DNA of 64,000 nucleotides from Auriscalpium vulgare. Lineage: Eukaryota > Basidiomycota > Agaricomycetes > Russulales > Auriscalpiaceae. Positions 31,825 to 42,379 of the stretch are shown here, piece by piece. The notes beneath the pieces are model-generated. The model was not told where the DNA came from. It saw nothing but the letters and a program-made list of their open reading frames with translations, and searched no databases. Positions within the stretch are counted from its first letter, which is position 1, and each line of letters begins with the position of its first letter. The stretch lies in NCBI GenBank assembly GCA_019915015.1, contig JAHBBC010000018.1, positions 868,001-932,000 of the forward strand. Reading direction: 5' to 3'. Position numbers and translations under genes: made by a program.

Positions 31825-31896
31825 CCCGCGCTTTTCATGCGTGCGTGCACGGAGGACGCACAATCTGGCCCGCGTTTTTCATGCGCGCGTGCACGG
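31825..31896 (+). promoter_or_regulatory. Paired hairpin motif, CATG variant
   Basis: Copies at about 31825 (CCCGCGCTTTTCATGCG) and 31869 (CCCGCGTTTTTCATGCG), both followed by a GTGCACGG. Here TCAGG or TCAGA is replaced by TCATG. They lie immediately 5' of the truncated STE6-type sequence, on the same strand. Confidence 0.5.
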
Positions 31897-31908
31897 ACGT
31901 CTATGAAG

Positions 31909-33913
31909 ATGGGCTCCGAAGACTCAGTAGAGTCCGCCGAAGGTGACGGGCCCGTCGGTGCTGGCGGCCTTATGGCCAAGTTCGCAAGGTGCGTTCTGTT
32001 CTTCCTACTCATAACCCTTCCACTCACAAGGCGACAGGGAAACCGACGAAGTCCGTATGGCGTCGTCTCTGGCGTGCGGCATGGTCATCCAGCACATCAC
32101 CACCTGCATCACCTGCCTCGTCCTCGGTGTCGACCGCTCATGGGCCCTCACCCCCGTCATCCTGTCCGCGGTCCCTGCCCTCATCATCATTCAAGGCTTC
32201 TCCCAGGGGCTGGCAGGGCCTCTCGTTGCTGACGAGCGCCACCAGCTCTCGGTCGCGGCGACGCTCGTCGACCGCGCCATTACCGCCATCGCGACCGTGA
32301 AGGCTTTTAACGCCTCGTCGTACGAACAATCCGCCCTCGCAGTCCTTACCGACAAACTGCGCCTTGCCGCATGGCGTCTCAACCGCGTCTGGGCAGTCAC
32401 CAGTGGCATGACCCAGGTTGCCGTGATGGCGATGTTCGTGCAGGGCTTGTGGTTCGGCGGCAAGCTCGTGCGCGACGGCAAGGCGACCGCCGGCGACGTG
32501 ATGGCTGTCTTCTGGGCGTGCCTCATCGCAACCACAAACCTCCAGATGTGCATCCCGTGCTTCATCACCCTCGCCAAGGGCAAGTTCCCGATGAGCTCGC
32601 TCCTCACTCTCGTTGAGGCACCCTCCCCCGAGCAGCCATCGCCCTTCGGCCGTCGGCCCAGCACTGCATCATTCCCGCTGCAACAGGCGAAGGGCACCAA
32701 GCGCAAGACGGCCAGCTTCCGGAAGATCGTCCCGCAGAAGTGCCTCGGGGACATCAATCTCTCTAACGTCTCCTTCGCCTACCCTTCCCGCCCATCAGTG
32801 CATGTCCTCAACGACGTCTCGATGTATCTTCCAGCCAACGAGACCACCTTCATCGTTGGCGGATCCGGGTCCGGCAAGTCGACGATCGCTCAACTGCCCC
32901 TGCGGATGTACGACGTGCAGTCCGGCTCGATCTCGTTGGACGACCAGGATGTCGACTACCTCGACTCGGACTGGACACGTCAGCAGATTGGAGCGGCGTC
33001 GCAGGGCGCGATCTTGTTCGACATCACTGTCCACGACAACGTCGCCATGGGCTTGGCAGGACCCAGCTGGTAGCATGCGTCACCGCCAGGACGCAACACG
33101 CGCTGAGGTTGTCGCCGCTTGCACCGTTGCGTTCATGCAGCGATTTGTTGCTGACTTGCCCAACGGTTACGACACTGTGCTCGGCAACGGCGGAGCAAAT
33201 CTGTCTGGTGGTCAGAAGCAGCGTCTCACGATCGCGCGAGCTATGATCCGCGAGCCTAAGATTCTTATTCTCGGTACGTGTGCCGCACTTTCCTGTCACA
33301 AATACTTGCTGACCACTTCTTTGCAGATGAAGCGACATCCGCGCTGGACGCACGGTCTCGGATCCTCGTCTTCGAGGCGATCAAACGCTGGCGACACAAC
33401 AAGACCACTATCGTCATCACACACGACCTTTCCCAGATCACCGAGAGTGACTTCGTCTACGTTCTCCGGGACGGCCACGTCGTGGAGCAGGGCTACCGCG
33501 AGGACCTTGAGAGGACCGACGGCGGCGAGTTCCAAAACATGATGCTCGCCCAGGGGACCGCGGGGCTCCCTGAGAAGGAGGAAGATCCCTGGTCGGCAGA
33601 CGCTGTTCGCCGGCGCGAGGACAAGGCCGAACGCATCTTGGAAAAGCAAGACAAGATTCGCGAAGACGGTTTGCACCTCACGGTCGGTGACGTCGGGAGG
33701 AGGTGCGTCTCTTGTCAGTTCACACGAAGAAGAAGAACGCTGATGCCCCACGGGCAACAGGCAGGCATCCCGTTATGGACGTCTGCTGGCAGGTGCCGAC
33801 GCTGCATTCAAAGACAAGATGACGAGTCCCGTTTACAAGTTAACGTAGCGTCTCTGTATGTACAAGGGTGCGAGAGGAGGGTGCTATTTACAGTTGCCTT
33901 TCACCGATTCTAA
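31909..33913 (+). pseudogene. Truncated STE6-type ABC exporter (pheromone transporter-like)
   Basis: Segments 31909-31988, 32038 onward and 33327 onward encode the later helices of transmembrane domain 1 and nucleotide-binding domain 1: Walker A GGSGSGKST, signature LSGGQKQR, Walker B LILDEATSALD (split by the intron 33274-33326) and H-loop VITHDLSQ. Full-length fungal STE6 proteins, which export lipidated mating pheromone, have two such halves and about 1300-1500 residues. Here the first helices and the whole second half are missing. A one-base frameshift between 33060 and 33085 also breaks the frame, leaving a stop at 33071-33073. Recognisable sequence ends near 33690. Introns are retained, so it arose by DNA duplication and not by reverse transcription. 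Confidence 0.8.
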
Positions 33914-34003
33914 CCGCCGCTGCATTGGCTTTGCGCATTCTTTGTCTTCTTTCCACCCGCTCTACGGCTTGCTGACGTTTCCCAGACTAGACCCCGAACT
34001 AGA

Positions 34004-34366
34004 TCAGACCTGGCGCGTGGTCCAGATCCGAGCGCGCCATTGTTGGACGAACGCGTGGAGGGTCGGCGGCGCGTCGATGTCGAACGCCAATTTGATCAGG
34101 GCGCGGACAGGGTGTACGCGGAGTACAAGGATGCGCTGCTCGGTGCTGTTCGAGCCGCCGATGAACCATGCGACCTCGCTCGCGTGACTCTGCTTGCTCC
34201 CCGGTCGCGGCCATACCTGCTCGCCCACACTACTCTCGGATACGCGGCGCACGAAGTCGTCGTACCTGTCCTCGTCCTGGATGGATACGACTAAGCCAGC
34301 ACGCGCAGCAAGCCAGCAACGTACCTCGAGGAACTCCCTGATGGCGCGGCGCACAACGGTTGACAT
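34004..34366 (-). CDS. Possible small hypothetical gene, 121 aa or partial
   Basis: Open from an ATG at 34366 to 34004, with globular-looking composition (EVAWFIGGSNSTEQRILVLR, IKLAFDIDAPPTLHAFVQQW). Further exons on either side are possible. Family not recognised; it may be a fragment. Confidence 0.3.
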   Translation of the reverse strand: MSTVVRRAIREFLEVRCWLAARAGLVVSIQDEDRYDDFVRRVSESSVGEQVWPRPGSKQSHASEVAWFIGGSNSTEQRILVLRVHPVRALIKLAFDIDAPPTLHAFVQQWRARIWTTRQV

Positions 34367-34499
34367 CTCGCGTCTTGCTCGGTTAGCGGGTGTTCGAGGG
34401 AGGGCTGCGAGGAGCAGGAGGGACGGAGGATTGACTGCCAAGAGAGTGTCTGCACAAAGGAGAGCGCGACGCTGCGCTCGGGCTCCACGACTGCCCGGG

Positions 34500-34870
34500 A
34501 GGTGGCGTCAGCACGTGGGATGGAGGAGCGAGGAGTCGTGGCAACGCGCCTGGAATACACGGCTCTGCGAGAAGACGGGCTGAAAGACGGCTGCGAGAAG
34601 ACGCGCTGACGAGGTCGCGTCAGTACGCGCGATGGAGGAGCGAGCATTCGAGGGAAACGCACCTGGTGAAGGAGACGAGTGGCGAGGAGGGCACGCGTCG
34701 GGACTCGCAGTGGAGGATGGACAACGGACGGCGCGCGTCACGTCTGCCCAAGAGTGTCCGTGGTGACCACGTCGGCATGGGCAACGGAGGAGCGAGGAGT
34801 CAATGGCAACGCACCTGGAATACGTCAAGACTGCTGCGACAAGGCGGGCTGACGAGGTCTCGTCACCACC
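34500..34870. repeat. Degenerate tandem repeats of about 100-140 bp
   Basis: Recurring pieces such as atggaggagcgag, gcaacgcacctggaatac and gggctgacgaggtc occur about three times in shuffled, diverged form. No gene is supported here. Confidence 0.5.
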
Positions 34871-36470
34871 GCGTGGGCGGGGGCTCAAGGTGGAGGAAGG
34901 GTTTACCTACAGACGCCGTGAACGGTGAAATGGGACGGAGCGTGTTGGCGATGGGGCGCATCTCAGCGTGCCGGAGAGGTATCGAGGAATAAGGACACAC
35001 CTGAAGACCAGGATACGGGGTGGACGATGAAGCCAGCCGGAGCGATGTATGGGGGTACACAGGGTGGCAGGATGGTGGTGAGAGTTGGATGAGAACGCGT
35101 GCAAGAGGCCACGCGCGCGACCTGACTCGGACTCTGCGCCCGCACCTGGTCTTTTGTGTCTATCCTCCACCCTTCTTTGCTCATTCTGGATCGCCAACCA
35201 TCGACATGAGAGTACGGACGTCCACTGGCTTACGTGCTTCTCCATGCCACCCTCGTCGTGTTCATTCCTCCACGGTAAAAGCTGGACGCCACCTCGGTCA
35301 ATACGATTCTATCACATCCCGCAAGCACGCCCTCGACACTATGTTCCACGACTCGCCCGCGCTGCCGCTGACCACGCGCCTTCGCATCAGCCGTCTCGCT
35401 CGCCTGTCTCGCTTCCCCATCACCCATGCCGGCGCTGAAGCCCTCAAGACGGCAGCCTCGTCCGCCCCGCGCACGCTGCAAGACACCGCGCGACGTCGTG
35501 CGCTGCGACAGCGTCGCGCACGGACTTCCAGGCCCCGGTATCGTGAGCTGACATGCTCGCTCTTCTAACCAGGCTAACACCTGCTCTTCGACATCATCGC
35601 TGCGCCTCATCACCTTCGACATCGCGCCCTCGCCTCAAGACGGCAGCCTCGTCCGCCACGCGCACGCTGCAAGACACCGCGCGACGTTGCCCGCTGTGGC
35701 GTCACTCCCGTCGCGCACCCCGCGTCCACCATCCCTCCATCGCACGCAGAGCCCTCCTTGCGGGCGCGCGGGGTGCCCGCGGGGTGCAGGCGGCGGCTGC
35801 GTCGACGGTGGAGGGCCAGCGCGCAGAGCCCTTGCGGCGCTGGGTCCTTGCGGGCGCGCGGGGTGCCCGCGGGGTGCAGGCGGGCGCGCGGGGTGCAGGC
35901 GGCGGCGGCGTCGACGGTAGAGGGGACGGCCCGCACAGACCAGGCGCACCGACGGCGGCGGGCGGCGATGGTTGCGGGGCTCCCGAGCGGCGCACAGACC
36001 GGGCGGCATCCGCCTGGTCATGGCGGGATCCCCTCACAGCGCACGGGCTCGAGCTGCTCCAGCATTGCTGGGCGCGCTGGGTCCGCGCGGTACGGGCGGG
36101 GTCCGCGCCATGACCCGGCGGGCTGCACATACCAGCGCCGCCCGGTCCGGGACGCAACTGAAGTAGTACGGAACGGCGATGGGAAAAGTCGGAAGAAGTA
36201 CCACACGAAGGACCGGGGGTCTTCGGAGGACGTTCGGGCAAGGATATATGCGAGTACCAGAACGTGCCATGGTGAGGACTTGTAATGCTCTGCGGTAATC
36301 TACGATTAGCGGATAGGCAATTGGACCGCGCTGTGAAAGACTAACCTTGAAGCAGGTTTGGCTTCGCATGATCAAGCCGCTGGCGCTGACCAATGGAAAA
36401 CTGCGCGACGGCGGGTAGATCGACAGGTAACCCAGCATCACCGAAGGGAGGAAGGGCGCGATGAAGGAGG
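34871..36470. other. GC-rich region without supported gene
   Basis: Contains a duplicated segment of about 65 bp (ctcaagacggcagcctcg at about 35442 and 35633) and a GC-rich repeat (gcgcggggtgcccgcgggg at about 35767 and 35857). Many overlapping long frames result from high GC content. Confidence 0.5.
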
Positions 36471-36872
36471 TCAAAGGCACGGGACAGAGGGAGGGATGGG
36501 GCTACGCGGAGGATCTGATGGACTGGCATATTGAGCGAAGGCTGGAGGACCATCAGCATAACGCAAGGAACATATGAAGCGAGTACATACGGTCGTTCAG
36601 AAGAAGAGGTGGGTATCGCGGAACGGGGGTGTCGCGGGTGAGGTTGGCCTGCAGTGGGTCGACGAGCTCGGCGAGTATTTGTAGCTCGCTTGCCGTCGGT
36701 CCGTCGGTGAACGAGTGGCCAATCGACGAGTCTGCGCCCAGTCGAAAAGGTAAAGAACTCCGGCTGGGCTTCGACCCTGGAGAACACCGCTCTGCATGAC
36801 CGTCATGACGTCGCTGCGTAGGCTGTTGCCATACTTGCACGGCGTCGGCACGCTGCCAGTGAAGATTTGCAT
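36471..36872 (-). CDS. Possible three-exon small protein, 98 aa
   Basis: Exons complement of 36872-36788, 36731-36591 and 36541-36471 give 99 codons, with two GT-AG introns of 56 and 49 bp. The middle exon (SSIGHSFTDGPTASELQILAELV) looks protein-like. No family recognised and no neighbour context to help. May be a gene remnant. Confidence 0.38.
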
Positions 36873-37392
36873 TAAGAACTCTCGGCCCGTACCACAGAAG
36901 GGGTGCGAAAAGGGATTCCGCCGTTGTACGGTAGCTGGGAGACCCCCGTTGGCCGAGAGGAGGTGTGGCTGATACTATGATTTACCTCGCCGCAGGATTC
37001 TAGAGGGATTCCTGTTGGCGCAAGAAGGAAGGCGTCAGGTGGCGTTCATTTTCGCAGATGATCAGTGATGCCCGTGTTGCTACCCAAGTAAGCTGCCGAT
37101 CCGCTGAAGAAAGCAACTCAGTCGAAGATAGAGAATGCCATACCGTTCGTGGCACCTGTGAGGCCCGGCTATCATTACTAAGTAGAAGCGGTAGCTCTTC
37201 CGGCTACCCGTTGTAATTACAGGGCTTTCGGGGCCCAGCACGCTTCACGCAATAGCTCCCTTTAGCTCGTAGGGACTTATGGATATCTGCTCGAGCGTCG
37301 GGCAGCGGGAGCCCATCCCGCTCACTGCCGGCGGCACCGCTGTCCCGCCCCGGCTATCTCCCATCAGCCATCTTATCTCCCCAGCTGGGATA
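36873..37392. other. Intergenic, no gene seen
   Basis: No supported gene between the small gene and the 3' end of the KDZ gene. Confidence 0.5.
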
Positions 37393-40300
37393 TCATCTCC
37401 CACGCCAACGCGCCCGTCGTCCCGCCCCTTCCCGCCGTCGCCGCCGCTCCTCCCCTCGACACCGCCGCCCTCCGCTCCCGCGCCGCCCCCACCCCGCCCC
37501 TCCTCGACATGCCCCGTCCCGTCCTGTCTCGATGCAGGCAGTCCCGCCCCGCCGCCGCCACCCGCCGCCCTGTCCCGCCCGCCGTCGGCGCTCCGCCGCA
37601 TCGGCGCCGCCGCCGTCAATGACACCGCCACGCACTCTCGCGTCGCCGTCCTCGCCGCCCGCACCCGGGGGCTTCAAGGCGGCGGCGGCGTTGTTGTAGC
37701 GATCGAGGGCGGTACGGACAGCTTGCGAGCGCGCTTGCAGCGCCTTTGCAATATGCTTGCGGAGCTTGTAACCTACACGAGAATATCAGTGTGAATTCAT
37801 ACGTAGCCAAGATGCAACGTACCGGTCTGAGACATGTTCATCTTCGACAACTCGAAGATGCGTGCGACGACGAGCGCCTCGAGCGCGTCCACAGCCTTAC
37901 GGTATGCCCGCAACGCCACATTTTCCTGTGCGCGGAGCCACAGCCTACCCTTCGGCAGCCAGCGCTCCTTGGTCCCCATGCGGAGCTCGAGCTCGTTGAC
38001 GGTCTCGATCGTCTTCATGTTCCTAGCTATGGCGTGGCGACGTGCCGTCTCTGTCTTCAATGAGCTGCCGGAAGTGCCGATTGTCTGTGGCGTGAGTGTT
38101 GCCCAGGCTGCTCGGGCCTCGACGAGTTTTGCCCTGTGTGTGATCAGGCAGGCGCAGGGAAATATGACTGCCGTTACTCACTCGCTGTCATGCATCTGCA
38201 CGAGGCTCTGGTAATACTCCATTTCTAGAGTGTCTTCTGCTGGCTCGGACTTGAGGCCTTCGAGATACGCGCGCTCCTGCGAGAGCCAGATGGGGAAGAC
38301 GCCACGGTCGGCAATTCCCAGCTGCTTCATGGTGTCTGCAAGGATGCCGGGTGCCGTTGCGAGGATGGACAGGGCTTGCTTGTAGTTGTTGCACAAGAAG
38401 TCACCTACAGCCGGTTAGCGATGGTTTGGGGCGCAGATTGTGCGCGGCGCGGTGCTTACTTAGATTAGCATACACTTCGAAGTTGTCTGCATGCTCGTAG
38501 TGTGTGGCGATGTCTTGTTGCCGGTGGAATGCGGACGCATACCGAGTCGTGGGGGCGAGCGGGTTTGATCGCGAGAACGCGCGTTCACAGCCCTCTAGAT
38601 CCTCAAGTCCCAAGTTAAGCTTGTACTTGGCGAGGCTCTTGAGCTGACACTTCCGGTTGTGCGCGTAGCCGTGGAAAGCGCCAACTAGCGATTGATATGA
38701 GAGCGAGCGGGCGAGCGGGCCAAGCGGGCTGTTGTTGATGCTGGTGCCAAACTTGCAGCCGATGTCGTAGCCGCCACCAAGTCCGGCGCCGAACGTCTTG
38801 AGAAGCTTCTCGACGGTGGCAAAGCCATATTTTAACCTAGGCATTATGTCAGTACAGGCGCGGGTTTGATAAGATTAAACTCACAACTCGCCACTTTGAA
38901 CCATGTCGAGGATGAGGAGGGCGAAGCCGTGCCGACAGAGGGAGAGAAAGATGCCCGTCTCATCGAAGATGCCCCACATCTTCTTTGTGATGTCGGAGGC
39001 CATGTTGCGCCATCGTTCCTCGCATGGATTGGCGTCGTCGTCGCCGGCCGGGTCGTTGGCCGGCTCGCCGGCCGCATCGCCGGTTGTTGCTGCTGCAGTC
39101 CCCTCCGCAGGTTGAAGATCCTCAAAGGCAAGGTCGGCCCATCGGTCAACGACGCCGCGCGCCAAATAGTAGTCGTTGTCGTGCTGGCGGGTATCGAGGC
39201 GCTCAATGACCCGCCCCACAATGGGCGCCGAGTCTGTCGATGACTCGGGAGGTGCGCCGCGTCGCAGGATCCGCTTCAAAGAGTCGTTGCCGTCCATAGT
39301 AAAGAGCATGTTGAAGGGGAGGTTCTCTTCCCCTTCAAGCTTATACGTACACGCCGGACAAGCGTGACGCAGTCGCCAGTCGGGCGCGTCTCGCTCGAGG
39401 GCACGCTGAACGCGTCGGGCCACGCGGGAGCGGATGTCTTGATACAAATCGAACGCGATGGAGAATTGGCGAGCCAAATAGCGACGAAACGGTACCTGTA
39501 TGCAAGTATCAGCGCAGCCACGGAGAATGATACTGATGGCACTTACTCCTTGCAGATCTGACAGTGTCTTCACGAAAGCTTGTATTGACAGATGGGCGCA
39601 GCGCAGATGCGCGACACGAAAGAGTTCCAGGGCTTGAAAGGCGATAGCCACGGTGGGCTTGAGCGGAGCGCAGGGAGCGAGACCCTGCCGGACAAGGGCG
39701 CTGGCGACATAGCTGTCCGTTGACAGCAGGCTTGCATTAACATAATGTGACTCTGCTGCACAATGAGTAGCCGCTTTGTGCAGGATTACGGAACCACGTA
39801 CCGTACACATCAACTACACGGATGTGATACGTGTTTGGCACGAGCGGCGGGGCTTCGGGCACGGCGGCGGGCGTGTCAATGCCATCGGACTCTTGAGGCT
39901 CAACGTCGCGGGCAGTCCAAGCCAGATAGGCATCGACGATAGGTGCCATTTGTGCGGTGAACAGTTCGTTGAGGCGCTCTGTGCGGCCGGTCCGAGTACG
40001 ATAATCCGTATGCCGACGCCGCCTCGTGTGACGAGTCAGCTCGTCCACCTCTGGGCAAGGAAAGCTGTACTCACTTGGGTGCTGGATACACATCCGCCTG
40101 CATTTCTTCCACAAGGTCCTCAAACTCGTTACCCGCATGGCTGATGTCCAACAGCTGTGCACCTGTCATAATGTCTTCCCACCCGTCTTCATCAGCGTCA
40201 ATGCGGTGGTCGAGCGTGTCTGTCGCCTCCTGGTATATCCTCTTCTCAGCAGTGGTGAGGCCTATAGTACAAAGTAAGAAAGTCAGTTGAGAGACACAAA

Positions 40301-40481
40301 CTAGAGGTTACGCACGGGTTTGGCGTTGACGCTCAGCGGCGCGACCGACCTCCGTCGCCTTCCGCATTTCCTTTGAATTCAAGACCTCCGACCACTGCGT
40401 CCGTACGCCTGTGATAACCGCGGTCTTCGTGCCAGAGCTGCGAACGCGGCCGGAGCCAGATTTAACGATCTGCCGCACCAT
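37393..40481 (-). CDS. KDZ (Kyakuja-Dileera-Zisupton) transposase, nine exons, 871 aa
   Basis: Exons complement of 40481-40316, 40261-40075, 40022-39802, 39755-39547, 39495-38885, 38836-38460, 38404-38182, 38064-37823 and 37772-37393; the sum is exactly 872 codons. KDZ hallmarks in order: DGWEDIMTGAQ near residue 75, a Cys pair CPAC near 307, DGNDSLKR near 329, a YDIGCKF block near 485, GAFHGYAHNRKCQL near 515, GLEDLEGCERAFSRSN near 545, and KLRKHIAKALQARSQAV near 750. The KDZ group is a known eukaryotic DNA transposase family expanded in basidiomycetes. After ALKPPG the frame turns into GC-rich Arg/Gly-rich sequence where family members normally continue for well over 100 residues, so the C-terminus looks replaced or lost. 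No terminal inverted repeats or target duplication could be assigned. Confidence 0.92.
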
Positions 40482-40606
40482 GGCGCGCGAACCAGGCGCA
40501 AACAAGGGCGAGCGACCAACTACATTTGAGTCGTTGATGCGATCTCGGCACTATCCGGCCAGGATCCCCGGGCTCCCACGCTATGTCTCTTAGCATTCAA
40601 CGAGTG

Positions 40607-40985
40607 CTCATCGTGCGCGCTCGCGCCCTCGCTGTCTCGACGACGCGCTCGCGTCCCGCAGCAACCGCAACTTACGACCGCCAGACTTCGCACAGGGCCT
40701 GGCATGCGACAGCCATGGTGCACGGCAGGTGCGCTTTACGTGCGCCGCCTGCTGCTGCTTTCACCCGAGCGCCGCCAATGCTGACAATGGTGAGCTCTGT
40801 TCCGTGTCCTGTGAGCCACTTACTGCCTTGCTTTTTTGTATACAGCATCATAGGAGATACATAAAGCTTCCTGCGTGCACGCTTTTCAGCCGCCGCACGC
40901 CACACGAGTGCGCCGAACGTCCCGACGCCGACGCCGACGAGCCCGCCGCGCCCCCAGTACGCAGCCCAGGGCCACAGTATTTTGC
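40607..40985 (+). repeat. Inverted duplication, left arm
   Basis: About 380 bp that match the reverse complement of 41795-42178 at roughly 85% by eye. The arms face each other across an AT-richer spacer (41165-41460), and the left arm starts just upstream of the KDZ gene. Confidence 0.8.
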
Positions 40986-41163
40986 TGCCTCGTTGATATG
41001 TACAATCAATAACAATTTATGCATTTACTTTTGGCGTGCGTTCCTCTCGTTCGGTGCGCTGACCTCGGTGGTAAGGCAAACAACGAGCTCGCGTTCTGGG
41101 CTTGTTCTGACACTTAGAAGCGTGATACGTTGTAATTGCCGGCGTACTGTATTGACATACTGA
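40715..41163 (+). CDS. Possible small spliced gene in the inverted-repeat arm, 130 aa
   Basis: Exons 40715-40789 and 40846-41163 (56-bp intron) give 131 codons. The protein is Ala/Pro/Cys/Arg-rich without a recognised domain. The right arm holds the related sequence on the other strand, but its intron acceptor has changed (tacag to tacacgac), so that copy is broken. Coding status of this copy is uncertain. Confidence 0.3.
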
Positions 41164-41794
41164 ATACACGGCTTACATTTATTTCATGCGAACTTGACGG
41201 CGCTCACCGTCGCGCATATTTTATCGCCGACGATGCCGACGAACACGCTCTCGCAACGAGAACTTCGCATAATCTTGTAATTTCACTTGGTATCATCACA
41301 TAGGACACTGGTGCATCTCGTAAATATTTATCACTGGTTCTGCAGTACTTGCTAAATTATAGGATGTACCTTGTTACTCGTACAAGGACATGGCTTGCTC
41401 TGAAGGCATCCGGTGTACTATTGTGAATCTCAAGGGCAATATATGTCTTAAATTTTGTAGAAATCAACGACTATGATGCAATGGCCTATCTACTCTTGGC
41501 AGCAATGAGGATCGCGACTTTAAGAACTCGGCAGCGAGCTCATCGGCGTCGGCGGCGTCGGCGTCGGAAGCGGCGGCGAACTTGATCGCAACAAAAGAAA
41601 CGGGATCGGGCCCTTGTATACAGTATACACATACATAAAGTATTCGATCTGAAGGTAGCTTAGTTCTGACGAAAGGACTGCTGGTGGTAGGAGAGCACCA
41701 AGTTGCCGGAGTTGGTGACTTCGGCGGGAAACAACCAAGGAGGGCGCACAAAAAGCTTTTGAGTAGACAAGCATAGATCTTGCATATGTAGAGC

Positions 41795-42178
41795 TGTGCC
41801 AAAGCTGGATGTCGTGCGTTGCGTTGTGGGGGCGCAGCGGGCTCGTCGGAGTCGGCGTCGGGAGGGTCGGCACACTCATGCGGCAGGCAGCAATTCGAAA
41901 GTAAGCACACAGGAGGCTTAATGTATATCATATGATGTCGTGTACAAAGATGCAAGGCTGTAAGTGGCCCACAGGATGCGGAGCAGAGCTCACCATTGTC
42001 AGCATTGGCGGCGCCCGGGTGAAAGCAGCAGAAGGCGGCGCGCGTAAAGCGCACCTGCCGTGCACCATGGCCGTCGCATGCCAGGCCCTGTGCGAAGTCT
42101 GGCGGTCGTAAGTTGCGGTTGCTGCGGGACGCGAGCGCGTCGTCGAGACAGCGAGGGAGCAAGCGCGCACGATGAGGA
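41795..42178 (-). repeat. Inverted duplication, right arm
   Basis: Reverse-complement match to 40607-40985, with substitutions and small indels spread evenly, so it is not a very recent copy. The spacer between the arms shows no gene. Confidence 0.8.
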
Positions 42179-42379
42179 AGGGGTTGACTCAGGGTTGACT
42201 GCTAAGGGACGTATCGTGGGAGCCAGGTGTTCCTGGCCGCATAATGCCGAGATTACTTTCCGCAGGCCTGCCGGACAAGTCGTCGTCTCATGCATATGGC
42301 ATTGCACAACTAGCTACTCATACATGGGGGACAAGAAATGAGAACTACATGCACACATTGGTGCGCTCAACCCGCCTGC

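Noticed and set aside
33040..33100. A 20-bp intron to explain the break in the STE6-type frame
   Set aside because: Far below the intron size seen in the window; a one-base indel explains the break better.
34871..36470. Several overlapping 100-190-aa frames
   Set aside because: Mutually overlapping on both strands in GC-rich repeats, with no conserved motifs or consistent introns.
40870..40895. Extra copy of the hairpin motif (cacgcttttcagccgccgcacg)
   Set aside because: Matches only the core and lacks the flanking GCGC arms and a partner copy.
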